Shown one piece after another: positions 7,942 to 15,848 of a stretch of DNA of 17,797 nt. The first letter of the stretch is position 1. Every line of letters begins with the position of its first letter. Both the position numbers and the translations under genes were made by a program. Source of the stretch: an uncultured Lachnospiraceae bacterium (lineage in GTDB: Bacteria; Bacillota; Clostridia; Lachnospirales; Lachnospiraceae); NCBI GenBank assembly GCA_910585895.1, contig CAJUHY010000002.1, positions 104,642 through 122,438 on the forward strand, written 5' to 3'. The notes below the pieces were generated by a model, which worked only from the letters and a program-made list of their open reading frames with translations, was not told where the DNA came from and ran no database searches.

Positions 7942-7973
7942 ATTTTACAACTTGTATAGATGTAAAGACAAGT
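7942..7973 (-). promoter_or_regulatory. araR promoter with overlapping AraR operator
   Basis: On the minus strand TTGTCT (7966-7971), 18 bases, then TAAAAT (7942-7947). The operator ACTTGT-N12-ACAAGT (7950-7973) fills the spacer and the -35, so bound AraR would block polymerase. Upstream, 7974-8150 is AT-rich and holds no gene; it contains small inverted repeats CCATAG/CTATGG (8062-8078) and ACTGA/TCAGT (8105-8118) of unknown role. Confidence 0.75.
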
Positions 7974-8150
7974 AATTTTCACAAACAATAAAAAAATGTA
8001 CGATTATTACAATTTTGTTTAAAAAAACGAGCATGTCGACCCTTATTTTTGTGTATTTTAACCATAGTATTTCTATGGCAGAACTTTTTCCCATTTATTA
8101 TATAACTGATATCTCAGTACCAAAATGAGGAAACTGAAAGCAGGCTAAAT

Positions 8151-8180
8151 ATGGCAAAATATGTGATGATGTGCTATACT
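8151..8180 (+). promoter_or_regulatory. Promoter of the SdpI-family gene
   Basis: ATGGCA (8151-8156), 18 bases, then TGC-TATACT (8172-8180), an extended -10 that compensates for the weak -35. The gene starts 58 bases downstream. Confidence 0.6.
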
Positions 8181-8237
8181 CAGAATAACAGGCCGGAAAT
8201 TGTGAAGGTATTGCTATGGTAGAAAAGGAGGTTTCCA

Positions 8238-8624
8238 ATGGGATTTTGGATTTTTATGTTAATTATGGATTTGCTTATTCCGCTTACCATGATTGGATTT
8301 GGGAGACATTTTGTAAAAAGGGTTCCAAAACAAATAAATGTAATATTTGGGTATCGAACGTCTATGTCTATGAAAAACAAAGATACCTGGGATTTTGCAC
8401 ATAAATATTGTGGCAGGATATGGTATTTCTGCGGATTGATTATGATGCCAGTAACAGTGATACTCTTGCTGTTGGTAATTGGGGAAAATGAGGATTATGT
8501 GGGAACCGTAGGAGGGATTATCTGTGGAGTACAGCTTATTCCTTTGATGGGTTCTGTTTTACCAACAGAAATAGCCTTGAAGAAGAATTTCGATAAAAAC
8601 GGAAAAAAGAAGTTAGACAAATAA
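8238..8624 (+). CDS. SdpI-family membrane protein
   Basis: This 128-residue integral membrane protein has three likely membrane segments, at about 3-21, 65-83 and 88-108, and a lysine-rich cytoplasmic tail. Between the first two lies the family signature: NVIFGYRTSMSMKNKDTWDF, then AHKYCGRIW. This is the conserved region of Bacillus SdpI, the immunity protein against the SdpC cannibalism toxin. This protein is shorter than SdpI itself (about 207 residues, six segments) and has no SdpR or SdpC neighbour, so immunity is not shown. Many such short homologues have no known role. AAGGAGG precedes the ATG. The gene has its own promoter and a strong terminator, so it is monocistronic. Confidence 0.8.
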   Translation: MGFWIFMLIMDLLIPLTMIGFGRHFVKRVPKQINVIFGYRTSMSMKNKDTWDFAHKYCGRIWYFCGLIMMPVTVILLLLVIGENEDYVGTVGGIICGVQLIPLMGSVLPTEIALKKNFDKNGKKKLDK

Positions 8625-8650
8625 GCAGGACGGCAATATACAGCCATGGA

Positions 8651-8692
8651 AAAAACCTTGCTGATTTTCACAAATATCAGCAAGGTTTTTTA
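8651..8692. terminator. Bidirectional intrinsic terminator
   Basis: A perfect inverted repeat (AAAAACCTTGCTGAT at 8651-8665, ATCAGCAAGGTTTTT at 8676-8690) has a 10-base loop and a T-run on the plus strand. The A-run on the 5' side makes it usable for both the plus-strand SdpI gene and the converging minus-strand hydrogenase. Confidence 0.93.
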
Positions 8693-8728
8693 TTATGGGC
8701 TTTAGCCTGTTGAGTGCATTGAAACCTA

Positions 8729-9958
8729 TCAAAATTCCCTCTCCAACAAATCACTCTTTTCCAAAAATTCTTCCACCGTATGGAAACCCAATCTCTCGAG
8801 CAGTTCTAACACAAAAGGATTTTCCAGCGGCGTTTTATATTCTGCTCTTTCACTATATATATTTACATTCTCTTTTCCTTCATCAACTGGAATAATACGC
8901 TTTGGTCCGCCCACGCAGCCGCCGTTACAACCCATGCCTTCAAAGAAATTGGCAGTTATCTCACCTTTCTGCAGCCGTTCAATCATCTCCCGGCAGGCCG
9001 GCACGCCGTCTGCCTGCTCTGCCCTCACCTCAATCCTGCGGTCTGGATTCAGCTGTTTCACTGTTTCTTTCACCGCCTCGCTTACACCTCCGGTCCGGGC
9101 ATAAATCCTGCCTGCACGGGAAGAATGCTCTTTCTCATCTTCTCCCAGCTCCTCCGGATTAATGTCCGCTGTCTCAAACATATCCTGCACTTCCTGAAAT
9201 GTCAAGACATAATCTACGGCATCCGCAATATCCTTCTCCCGCGCCTCCGCTTTCTTGGCCATACAAGGTCCGATAAACACAGTTACAGCATCGGAATGCA
9301 GTTTCTTCACCACCCTGCCGGCTGCCACCATCGGTGAAACGGCTCCCGGCACATGGGGCAGAAGTTCATGGTATATCTTTCTTATCATGGCAATCCACAC
9401 AGGGCAGCAGCAGCTTGTAAGCTGGAAATCCTGCTCTTCCTTAATATTAATATCAAACTCCAGAGCTTCTTTTAAGGTAAGGATATCCGCAAATACCGCC
9501 ACCTCTACCATGCCCTTAAAACCCATGGCTTTAAAGGCTGCACGCAGCCTTCCCACCGTAACTTTTTTTCCAAATTGACCGAGAAAAGCCGGTGCAATCA
9601 GGGCATAAACCTCCCGCTTTTTTTCACGCACCGCCGTAAGTACCGGAACCACATCCCTGTTCGCTGCCAGCCTTTCCAGTTTACAGGCATCTACACAAGC
9701 GCCGCAGCCCGTACATTTCTCTGGATTAATCACAACCTTGCCGTCTTCATCCCGTTCAAACGCATCAAAAATACAACTGTTTTCACAGGCTCGCTCATAA
9801 GCGCACTGTTCACACTGTTCGGCAAAAATAACCGGCGCATACTGCTTGGGGTGAAGCAGGCAATTCAAATGATAAGGGTCGTATTCTTCCTCCAAAATAC
9901 GACCCTTTCCTGCTTCCTGTTTTAAAATATCCAGATATAACTGATGGAATGTCTTCAT
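8729..9958 (-). CDS. [FeFe] hydrogenase with 2x[4Fe-4S] ferredoxin domain
   Basis: This 409-residue iron-only hydrogenase reduces protons or oxidises H2. An N-terminal ferredoxin-like domain has two Cys clusters, at 49/52/58/62 and 82/85/88/92 (CTGCGACVDAC). The H-cluster ligands are all present: TSCCCPVW (181-188), GPCMAKKAEA (C232) and EGMGCNGGCVGGP (C344, C348). The first motif has an extra cysteine compared with the standard TSCCPGW. To my recollection this is typical of the poorly understood group B enzymes, such as Clostridium pasteurianus CpIII. No maturases or electron-bifurcating partners are nearby. I start at 9958 (MKTFHQL) because GAGG is 9 bases upstream. The ATG at 9973 would add 5 residues but has no ribosome site. 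Confidence 0.92.
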   Translation of the reverse strand: MKTFHQLYLDILKQEAGKGRILEEEYDPYHLNCLLHPKQYAPVIFAEQCEQCAYERACENSCIFDAFERDEDGKVVINPEKCTGCGACVDACKLERLAANRDVVPVLTAVREKKREVYALIAPAFLGQFGKKVTVGRLRAAFKAMGFKGMVEVAVFADILTLKEALEFDINIKEEQDFQLTSCCCPVWIAMIRKIYHELLPHVPGAVSPMVAAGRVVKKLHSDAVTVFIGPCMAKKAEAREKDIADAVDYVLTFQEVQDMFETADINPEELGEDEKEHSSRAGRIYARTGGVSEAVKETVKQLNPDRRIEVRAEQADGVPACREMIERLQKGEITANFFEGMGCNGGCVGGPKRIIPVDEGKENVNIYSERAEYKTPLENPFVLELLERLGFHTVEEFLEKSDLLEREF

Positions 9959-9976
9959 CGCATGGAACCTCATTTC

Positions 9977-10018
9977 TTTTTGGGATAGTATTGCCCAAAA
10001 AAAGAGGTTCTAAACCTC
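9977..10018 (-). promoter_or_regulatory. Terminator-like hairpin in the hydrogenase leader
   Basis: On the minus strand, GAGGTT-TAG-AACCTC (10018 to 10004) is followed at once by seven T residues (10003-9997). This has the form of an intrinsic terminator and lies between the promoter and the hydrogenase start. A second hairpin (TTTTTGGG/CCCAAAAA, arms 9994-10001 and 9977-9984) uses the same T-run. Together they could form an attenuator. The 6-bp stem is short, so read-through may be high. Confidence 0.6.
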
Positions 10019-10044
10019 GCTCCTTCTTATCTCTTGCTGATAGA

Positions 10045-10073
10045 ATTATAGCACAAAAAACGCTAAAATTCAA
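10045..10073 (-). promoter_or_regulatory. Hydrogenase gene promoter
   Basis: On the minus strand TTGAAT (10068-10073), 17 bases, then TGC-TATAAT (-10 at 10045-10050). This is one of the best sigma-A promoters in the window. The predicted leader is about 80 bases long. Confidence 0.82.
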
Positions 10074-10132
10074 GCCTTGTAACGTCCTCACCCAGCGTTT
10101 ATACTTGTGTTTCCCAAGAGTTTTGATTCAGA

Positions 10133-10476
10133 ATGGAGGTATGGTTTTGTGATTCCCCCTACATTATGCAGGAAAATTACTGCGAGTCCCTAATCCGCCT
10201 CCAGGAAATCTTCTATCTGTATAAAAATGAGATGCAAGACGAGATTACCGATGATGAACTTTTAGAATTTATGCAGGAACAGTTTGAGACTGTGTGCTAT
10301 GGAGATTTTGATTATTTAGAAAGCTCCTGTCTTGATATTTTCTCCCAGCCGTGCGTGCAGGATATAGCGGCTATCAAGCATCGCAGGGACGGGGGGAATT
10401 TGCGCAATTCGATATTGTCACACGCTGGGATCGGGAACTTTATCTGGAAGCATTAAAAGAATTAGCATGGAGGTAA
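10133..10476 (+). pseudogene. DUF6323 family gene, truncated and frameshifted
   Basis: The reading frame opens inside a conserved part of the family (FCDSPYIMQENYCESLIRLQ), so about 60 N-terminal residues are missing. It runs to CLDIFSQ and then changes frame: one base is missing near 10348. Re-reading from GCC (10348) gives AVRAGYSGYQ and, further on, TRWDRELYLEALKELAWR, ending at TAA 10474-10476, which is a sensible C-terminus. The unrepaired frame ends at 10456 with unrelated sequence. DUF6323 proteins are Lachnospiraceae proteins of unknown function that usually sit just before a DUF6179 gene, as here. I see no promoter pointing into it. Family assignment is from memory of its conserved motifs. 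Confidence 0.75.
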
Positions 10477-10481
10477 AGTTT

Positions 10482-11204
10482 ATGGAAAATTTTGGTTATC
10501 CGTTAGAAGAACTTGTTGCCATCGTAGCAGAACTTACACCAAAGTATGTCGGCTATGAACACTCCTCCATTACCTTTGAGAAAGCCCAAATGCTGATGGA
10601 GGGCGTACTGTACTGTATTCAGGAATGCATGGGACAAGACTCCCATGCACTTGCTGAAGAAAAACTTCCTGCCCAAAAAGCGTACACGCTCGGGCAGAAA
10701 ATAGTCTCCGATAAATTTCAGATCAGGAAACTCTGCTGACATTGGACTAACCGCTTCTTAGAGAAGTCGGTTACATCAACCGGCATCGATGCTGTTTTAG
10801 AATATCTGGAATGCATCGATTTGGAGCAGCAATTCCTGCAGAATTTTGACGATTCATATATCAGGGAAATTCTCTGCGCCTACCATACTGATTACGAACT
10901 GCTCTTAGAAAACATCTGCCATATTGTCCTCCAGAATATAATTGGGCATTTGATTGTGGATAAACCGCTGACCTGCAAAAGATTTTCCCCAGATGATTTT
11001 GCTTATATTGAGAATATTTTTTATCAGAAATCAGTTGCAGAGACAGAATGTTTAATCACAAAACTTGTCCGTCTGCTGATGGAACGTTACTATGACAATG
11101 AGGCTGCGCTGTCAAACTATCTTCACTGCGATATCCCTGATATTGCAGCCAGGATTCAGTTGGGGATGCGTGAACACCTGTGGGAAGGAATTTTTCTGGT
11201 TTAA
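10482..11204 (+). pseudogene. DUF6179 family gene, interrupted by stop and probable internal deletion
   Basis: It starts with ATG at 10482 after GGAGG, 5 bases after the DUF6323 frame ends. The N-part (SSITFEKAQMLMEGVLYCIQ, residues about 24-43) is typical of DUF6179. It stops at TGA 10737-10739. The same frame resumes with TGIDAVLEYLE and continues to 11204, ending in the typical HLWEGIF tail. Intact family members have an extra stretch of roughly 60 residues at the junction (estimate from memory), so a deletion as well as a stop is likely. The function of the family is unknown. Together with the broken DUF6323 gene this is a decaying two-gene unit. Confidence 0.75.
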
Positions 11205-11271
11205 CAGCCAGAAATTTCACCTTCCTGAAATCATATATCCCTCTCCCATTGCCACTCCATAAATCTCCTCC

Positions 11272-13413
11272 TCACATTTTTATCTCATAGTTTACCACTA
11301 ATATCTCTCTTGTAAGTTCACTCTTCTTCGTCTGGTAATTGGAATTTGAATAATCATAGTCCAAAAGCACTGCCGTGAATCTATCATTTCCGGCAAGCCA
11401 ATCCGCCAAAATTTCATTCCTCCTGCCTTTGCTCTCCAAAACATTAGAAAGCGCGAAACGAATTCCCCTTCGGTCCAGTTCCTCCAGATAATTCAGCAAA
11501 TTACGCTCATCATCCTCGGTCCACCCAGACTGCTCATTGTACGTCGCACAGGTGATGAGATACGGCGGGTCTGCATAGAAAAAGCTCTCCTCCGTAAATT
11601 CATCCAGATTGATATCGAGGAAACTGCCGCTTGTAAATTGATAATCGCCGCTTTTTAAGCGGTCAAGGAAAGCATCTAATTTCTTCTGCATTTTAGCATT
11701 GAAATCCCGCTTACCCACTGGCAAATTAAATCTGCCTCTTTGATTAAACCGCAGCTGATTGTTAAAGGAGTAGACTATCAGCAGATACAACATCAGATAA
11801 TATTCATCGTCACGCTCTGTCTTACTGTTAAAATCATCCCTCAGCCTATAATATCCTTCCCTGTTATAAGGACCCACCCCATTTTTGCTGTCACATCCAT
11901 AATATTGATAGCCATTTTCACTCACAAGAGAAAGCTTATATCGGCTGATGGAATCAAATATCCACGTAAATATTTCCTGTTTAGGCAATTTCTGAAATGT
12001 CCTCAGCAAACCTGTCAGATATTCGTTATTATCATTGAACTGCACCTTACTGCAGTTCAGGTTGATGCCGACATTACAGCCGCCGCAAAACATATCTACC
12101 GCCCTGTCCATATCCTTAGGGAACAGAGGTAAAATCTGCGGAAGCAGCTTATATTTCCCTCCGGTATAGTTTAATGCGGAAGGAATGACCTCCTTCCCTG
12201 GGCCCTGGCAGATACAAAGAAATAAACGTTCCTGATTTTCCTGTATATTTGATTTTCCCGCAGAAAATGTTCTGTAATCCTCGGCGAATATCTTTACCAT
12301 ACCCTTTTTCTGCAAAATACGCATGATATCATCATCACTGATTTTCGCATTGGAGCGGTCATTCCCTTTTTCCGCCATATTGTTGTATGATAAAATAATA
12401 TATTTTGCATGAATCGTATTGATTAGTTCCTCAAACGCCTCCGCCGCTTTCTGTGTGCAATAATCGCTTTTTAATGAAGAGCGGTCCATCTTTCTGGCAA
12501 CACCAAAAACCTCCGGCTTCTGCCACCTTGCCACATTCTCCAGCAAATGGTAAGCATCGCAATATTGCCTGGAATTATAAGGCGGGTCAATATAGACTAA
12601 ATCCGCTTCTATTTCTTTCACCAGTTCATTTGTATCCATATTGAAGCAGATGTTATTTTCATTCAGACACGCCTCTGTCTGCGGAACTGACAATTGCAGA
12701 CGCTTTTCAAATTTAACTCCGCGCCTGTAGGCATCATAGTGGCCGCATGTATTGGCAATCCTGTCCATAGCGTACAAAAGAGAAGTTATCAGCAAGGCCC
12801 TTTCCCTGGCATTCAGTTCGCCCTGGACATATTTATCTTCAATATCCTGTCGGATATATCCAATCTTCCTGCAGTCTTCAAGCGAAAAATATGTATCCGC
12901 AAAATTCTCACTCATATAATTGTCATGCTCTGTACGCATGTCATTATATTGCTGAATCAAATTAATGATCTTCTCCTGTGAATACGGTTCTGCGCCAAAC
13001 CAAGCCAAATGGCAGATATAATTACTGTACATGATATCGTTGGTAATCAATTTCTTATCCGTAAAAGCAGAGGCAACTGCCCCTGTCCCCGCAAATATAT
13101 CCGCTACTGTATTTACATTTTCACATTCCGCTTCCACTACCCTGGTTATAAAAGGCAAAAGCTTGTATTTATTTCCCAAAAAACGCCGATTGTTAATTTT
13201 AAATATCCTATATGGCAGCTCAGCTTCCTTTGCCGCTTCAGCTGCATGGCGTTTTTGCAGATATTCTTCCAGCTGATGGAAGACATCATCTGTCCATTCT
13301 ACCTTGCCGTTTTCGTCGACCTCTATCTTCACTGCCCCGACATCCTTAAGATGATATAAATTTGACCTGGAAATGCCTAATTTTTTTGCCATCTGAGTTG
13401 CCGAATATTTCAT
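11272..13413 (-). CDS. M.FokI-like double-domain adenine-N6 DNA methyltransferase
   Basis: This 713-residue protein is a fusion of two D12-class (alpha) adenine methyltransferases. Residues 1-60 form a MerR-like helix-turn-helix (SATQMAKKLGISRSNLYHLK). Domain 1 has RRFLGNKYKLLPFI (76-89), SAM motif DIFAGTGAVA (105-114) and catalytic DPPYNSRQY (276-284). Domain 2 has LNYTGGKYKLLP (414-425), DMFCGGCNVG (440-449) and DPPY (615-618). In FokI-type systems such fusions modify both strands of an asymmetric site, one domain per strand. All motifs are intact. The start at 13413 has GGAGAG upstream and a good promoter. No FokI-like nuclease with HTH and cleavage domains is visible, so it looks orphaned, unless the broken nuclease-like gene at 13701-14258 was its partner. 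Target site unknown. Confidence 0.9.
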   Translation of the reverse strand: MKYSATQMAKKLGISRSNLYHLKDVGAVKIEVDENGKVEWTDDVFHQLEEYLQKRHAAEAAKEAELPYRIFKINNRRFLGNKYKLLPFITRVVEAECENVNTVADIFAGTGAVASAFTDKKLITNDIMYSNYICHLAWFGAEPYSQEKIINLIQQYNDMRTEHDNYMSENFADTYFSLEDCRKIGYIRQDIEDKYVQGELNARERALLITSLLYAMDRIANTCGHYDAYRRGVKFEKRLQLSVPQTEACLNENNICFNMDTNELVKEIEADLVYIDPPYNSRQYCDAYHLLENVARWQKPEVFGVARKMDRSSLKSDYCTQKAAEAFEELINTIHAKYIILSYNNMAEKGNDRSNAKISDDDIMRILQKKGMVKIFAEDYRTFSAGKSNIQENQERLFLCICQGPGKEVIPSALNYTGGKYKLLPQILPLFPKDMDRAVDMFCGGCNVGINLNCSKVQFNDNNEYLTGLLRTFQKLPKQEIFTWIFDSISRYKLSLVSENGYQYYGCDSKNGVGPYNREGYYRLRDDFNSKTERDDEYYLMLYLLIVYSFNNQLRFNQRGRFNLPVGKRDFNAKMQKKLDAFLDRLKSGDYQFTSGSFLDINLDEFTEESFFYADPPYLITCATYNEQSGWTEDDERNLLNYLEELDRRGIRFALSNVLESKGRRNEILADWLAGNDRFTAVLLDYDYSNSNYQTKKSELTREILVVNYEIKM

Positions 13414-13470
13414 CTGTTCTCTCCATCCTATGCAACATATTTTTGCTTTTATTGGACACTTTTCCCACTA

Positions 13471-13498
13471 ATTATATCATTTAAGAAAGTTTTTTCAA
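13471..13498 (-). promoter_or_regulatory. Promoter of the double methyltransferase
   Basis: On the minus strand TTGAAA (13493-13498), 16 bases, then TATAAT (13471-13476), 57 bases before the start codon. The gene is therefore transcribed separately from the operon upstream. Confidence 0.78.
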
Positions 13499-13601
13499 TA
13501 TAAATTTACAGAATCCTTGCAAAAAACGGATGCTAAACGAAATGAAATTATTTAAGGCAATATAAAAGGGTACGCAACAAACACATACCCCCTATGAACC
13601 A

Positions 13602-13676
13602 TTATTTATTTTCGTTCTTGGCTATTTCAATATATTTCCTCAATGTATTTCTACTTATATTTGTTTCTGCATTAAA
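13602..13676 (-). pseudogene. Short HTH-like C-terminal remnant
   Basis: After an in-frame TGA (13677-13679) a 24-residue frame contains NISRNTLRKYIEIAK and ends at TAA 13602-13604. The ISRNTLRKY pattern resembles the recognition helix at the C-terminus of serine recombinases and some transposases. The five residues before the TGA are also open. It is too short for a firm call; it may be the tail of a recombinase broken when the restriction operon arrived. The rest of 13499-13700 shows no gene. Confidence 0.3.
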
Positions 13677-13700
13677 TCAATTTGCTTTATACTTCTATCG

Positions 13701-14258
13701 TTAATAAATAACTGTATATCCGCTCATTAATACAACTGCATTATTCATTTTATACAGTCTTCGCAATCGCTCTAATTCGTCAATTTCTTGAAAAACTGCA
13801 ATTCCACCTACGTCATCACATGGCTTATCAAATTTCCACACAATAAAAATTGGAACCTCTCTTCCTTTTCTTCTGTCATCTTCTTTACAACGAATATAAC
13901 TATCTAATTTGGGTTCATCTATTACAAGTGTCTCCTTTGCATATAAGCCAAGTCACTCTTTTGCTTTCATAAATGCTTGTCCCTCTAAATACTTTGCTTC
14001 GATTCTACACACTAATTCTTCACATGATGAATTTCGGTATACATTTATATCTGGATTTTTATCTACCGTTGTTCTCCTGCAAAAACAACTTGTTTCTGTG
14101 CTCACATACTTTATGATTTCTATTACCAAATCATCTGGGTTTAATAAATCTCTGTGAAACGGATAATCTAACTTTGAATTCCCATTGCATTTATTACACA
14201 AACCACATTCAAGATTACTATCCTCAAGCCTCTTCAAGCCAATATGGCACTCTAACAT
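13701..14258 (-). pseudogene. Putative PD-(D/E)XK nuclease-like gene with in-frame stop
   Basis: An ATG at 14258 follows GGAGG, 21 bases after the endonuclease stop, so this is the last gene of the restriction operon. The frame meets TGA at 13953-13955 (after residue 101, FMKAKE) but continues in the same frame for 83 more codons of protein-like sequence (LGLYAKETLVIDEP, VPIFIVWKFDKPCDD) to TAA at 13701. TGA in place of TGG (Trp) is the simplest explanation. NPD (D70) followed by RIEAK (E87, K89) fits a PD-(D/E)XK active site. C4, C18, C21 and C24 may bind zinc. I do not recognise the family; the nuclease role is inferred from the motif and position. Confidence 0.5.
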
Positions 14259-14279
14259 ATTTCCACCTCCACACTTATA

Positions 14280-15837
14280 CTATAACCAATTTAATACCTT
14301 ATCTTTAATTCTTGCATACCACTCATTTTCATCCTTCGCTGACTGCGCTTGTTCCAGTGAGTATTCAAAAATGGCTTTTACCTGATGCGAATTAGGCACA
14401 TAACCTGCCCTATATGATTGTTCAACCATATTAATAAACACATCTAGCTCTAAAGGAACTATAACTGATTGCCCACCATAAAATGCTATATTCATTGTAT
14501 GCAATGCATAAAAGTATGCTATACAAGACTCATTGATTTTCGGGGCTATAAACAAACAAAAAGCATCCTTTCCTGTTTCCCTCTTTAATTTAGCCAGATG
14601 CCTAGACACTGTCTCTCCTTCCATTTCATACTGTTTTTGTCCTGACTGCATCGTAACCTCAACCGACAATCCAAAATCGCCATAATCACATACTATATCC
14701 GCCATATTACCTACTGCGGTAGACATCGGTTGCCCCTTATCGTCAAATTTTAGATTTGCCTTAATATCTCCACCATCAAGCATCGTCATAGCTCGCCAGG
14801 TATTCCATTCCAACATAAGCGGAGTATCATAAAATGCATTCTTCTTAATATCATCAAAAACAGTCATTACATCAGCATAATCTTTATATTCTTTCAGACT
14901 TCTAATTTGTTTATTTACAATTTCTGTTTTCTTTGTAATGATAGCCTCTTCAAAAATATCTTTCAATTTTTCTGTTGTTTCAGAAGATAAATCTGCAGTT
15001 ATTCCGGTCACTTCTGCAACTTGTTTTAATAACCTTTCTCTATTGTCCGAATACAACACTGGCATTGCAGTATCAAAAAGATACTCCTTATATTTTTCTT
15101 CATCATCTATGTAAATCGGTTTACGATCAACTGTACTAAGAAAATACTCTACTTCGGCTTTCTTTTCTGGCATAATTGAAAGCGAATGTCCTCTTTGAGA
15201 TATTTCAACCATACCTGTCGCGCGTAAATATCTAAAACAAGAATCCGCGTAGTCTCTCATATTGCTTGCTTTTGTCTTAACAAATTTATCAAGAGACTTA
15301 TCTCTCGATTCTCGTGTTTGGGTGTTTCCTTCATTTATATCTTTTTGATATATTTTTTCCACCTCATTCCGAAGATATGTCTCTCTAAAAATCTTATATC
15401 TTGCTTTAGCATATGTTTTCATTCTTCGAAACTGCGATATTTCGGAAACACCTTGTTCAAATGCATTATAATGAGTTAACTGCATACCAAAAATCATCAA
15501 CTCATCAAAATCTTAGCAATACTTCCTCTGTTCTTTTCCCACTAATCAATTTTTCACCTGATTTTGTTAACTTAATTACTGGCTTTAAATCAACAAATCC
15601 AAGTGCTTTAGGTGCTCGAGTAATTCTATCTCTCGCACTCAATGCCATATCTCTATCCGAGCCTTGTCCCTCGAAATCGCTTCCTTCAGCCAATTTCTTT
15701 ATAAAAGCAACCTGCGTGTCGGTATTCCATATTTCTCCTTCAAAATTATTATGCAAAACCTCTATCTCCGGAATCATCTTTAAAGGAGAACGAGGTGAGG
15801 TTGTGAAAAAAAGTGTCTTGCTTTTTAAATATGCCAT
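14280..15837 (-). pseudogene. AlwI-family type II restriction endonuclease, deleted and frameshifted
   Basis: The N-terminal 110 residues (KTLFFTTSPRSPLKMIPEIE, then SARDRITRAPKALGFVDLKP) end at TGA 15505-15507. The rest of the protein continues one frame over as a 406-residue piece ending at 14280. Removing one T at the junction joins LLRF to DELMIFGMQL, but family members have roughly 40 more residues here (QLLKF...PYLEILRLI, from memory), so a deletion with frame loss is likely. The nuclease core lies in the downstream piece: D268, E281 and E294 are spaced 13 and 13 apart, as in the N.BstNBI/PleI/AlwI active site. The start at 15837 has AGGAGG, overlapping the methyltransferase stop. The family cuts outside short asymmetric sites such as GGATC. 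Confidence 0.82.
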
Positions 15838-15848
15838 ACAATATCCTC

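Noticed and set aside
7896..7988. Longer N-terminus for AraR
   Set aside because: The extension would be encoded by the araR promoter and operator, and its composition is unlike the GntR family.
8216..8404. Alternative frame starting 22 bases before the SdpI-family gene
   Set aside because: The ribosome site AAGGAGG serves the ATG at 8238, and only that frame gives the conserved SdpI signature.
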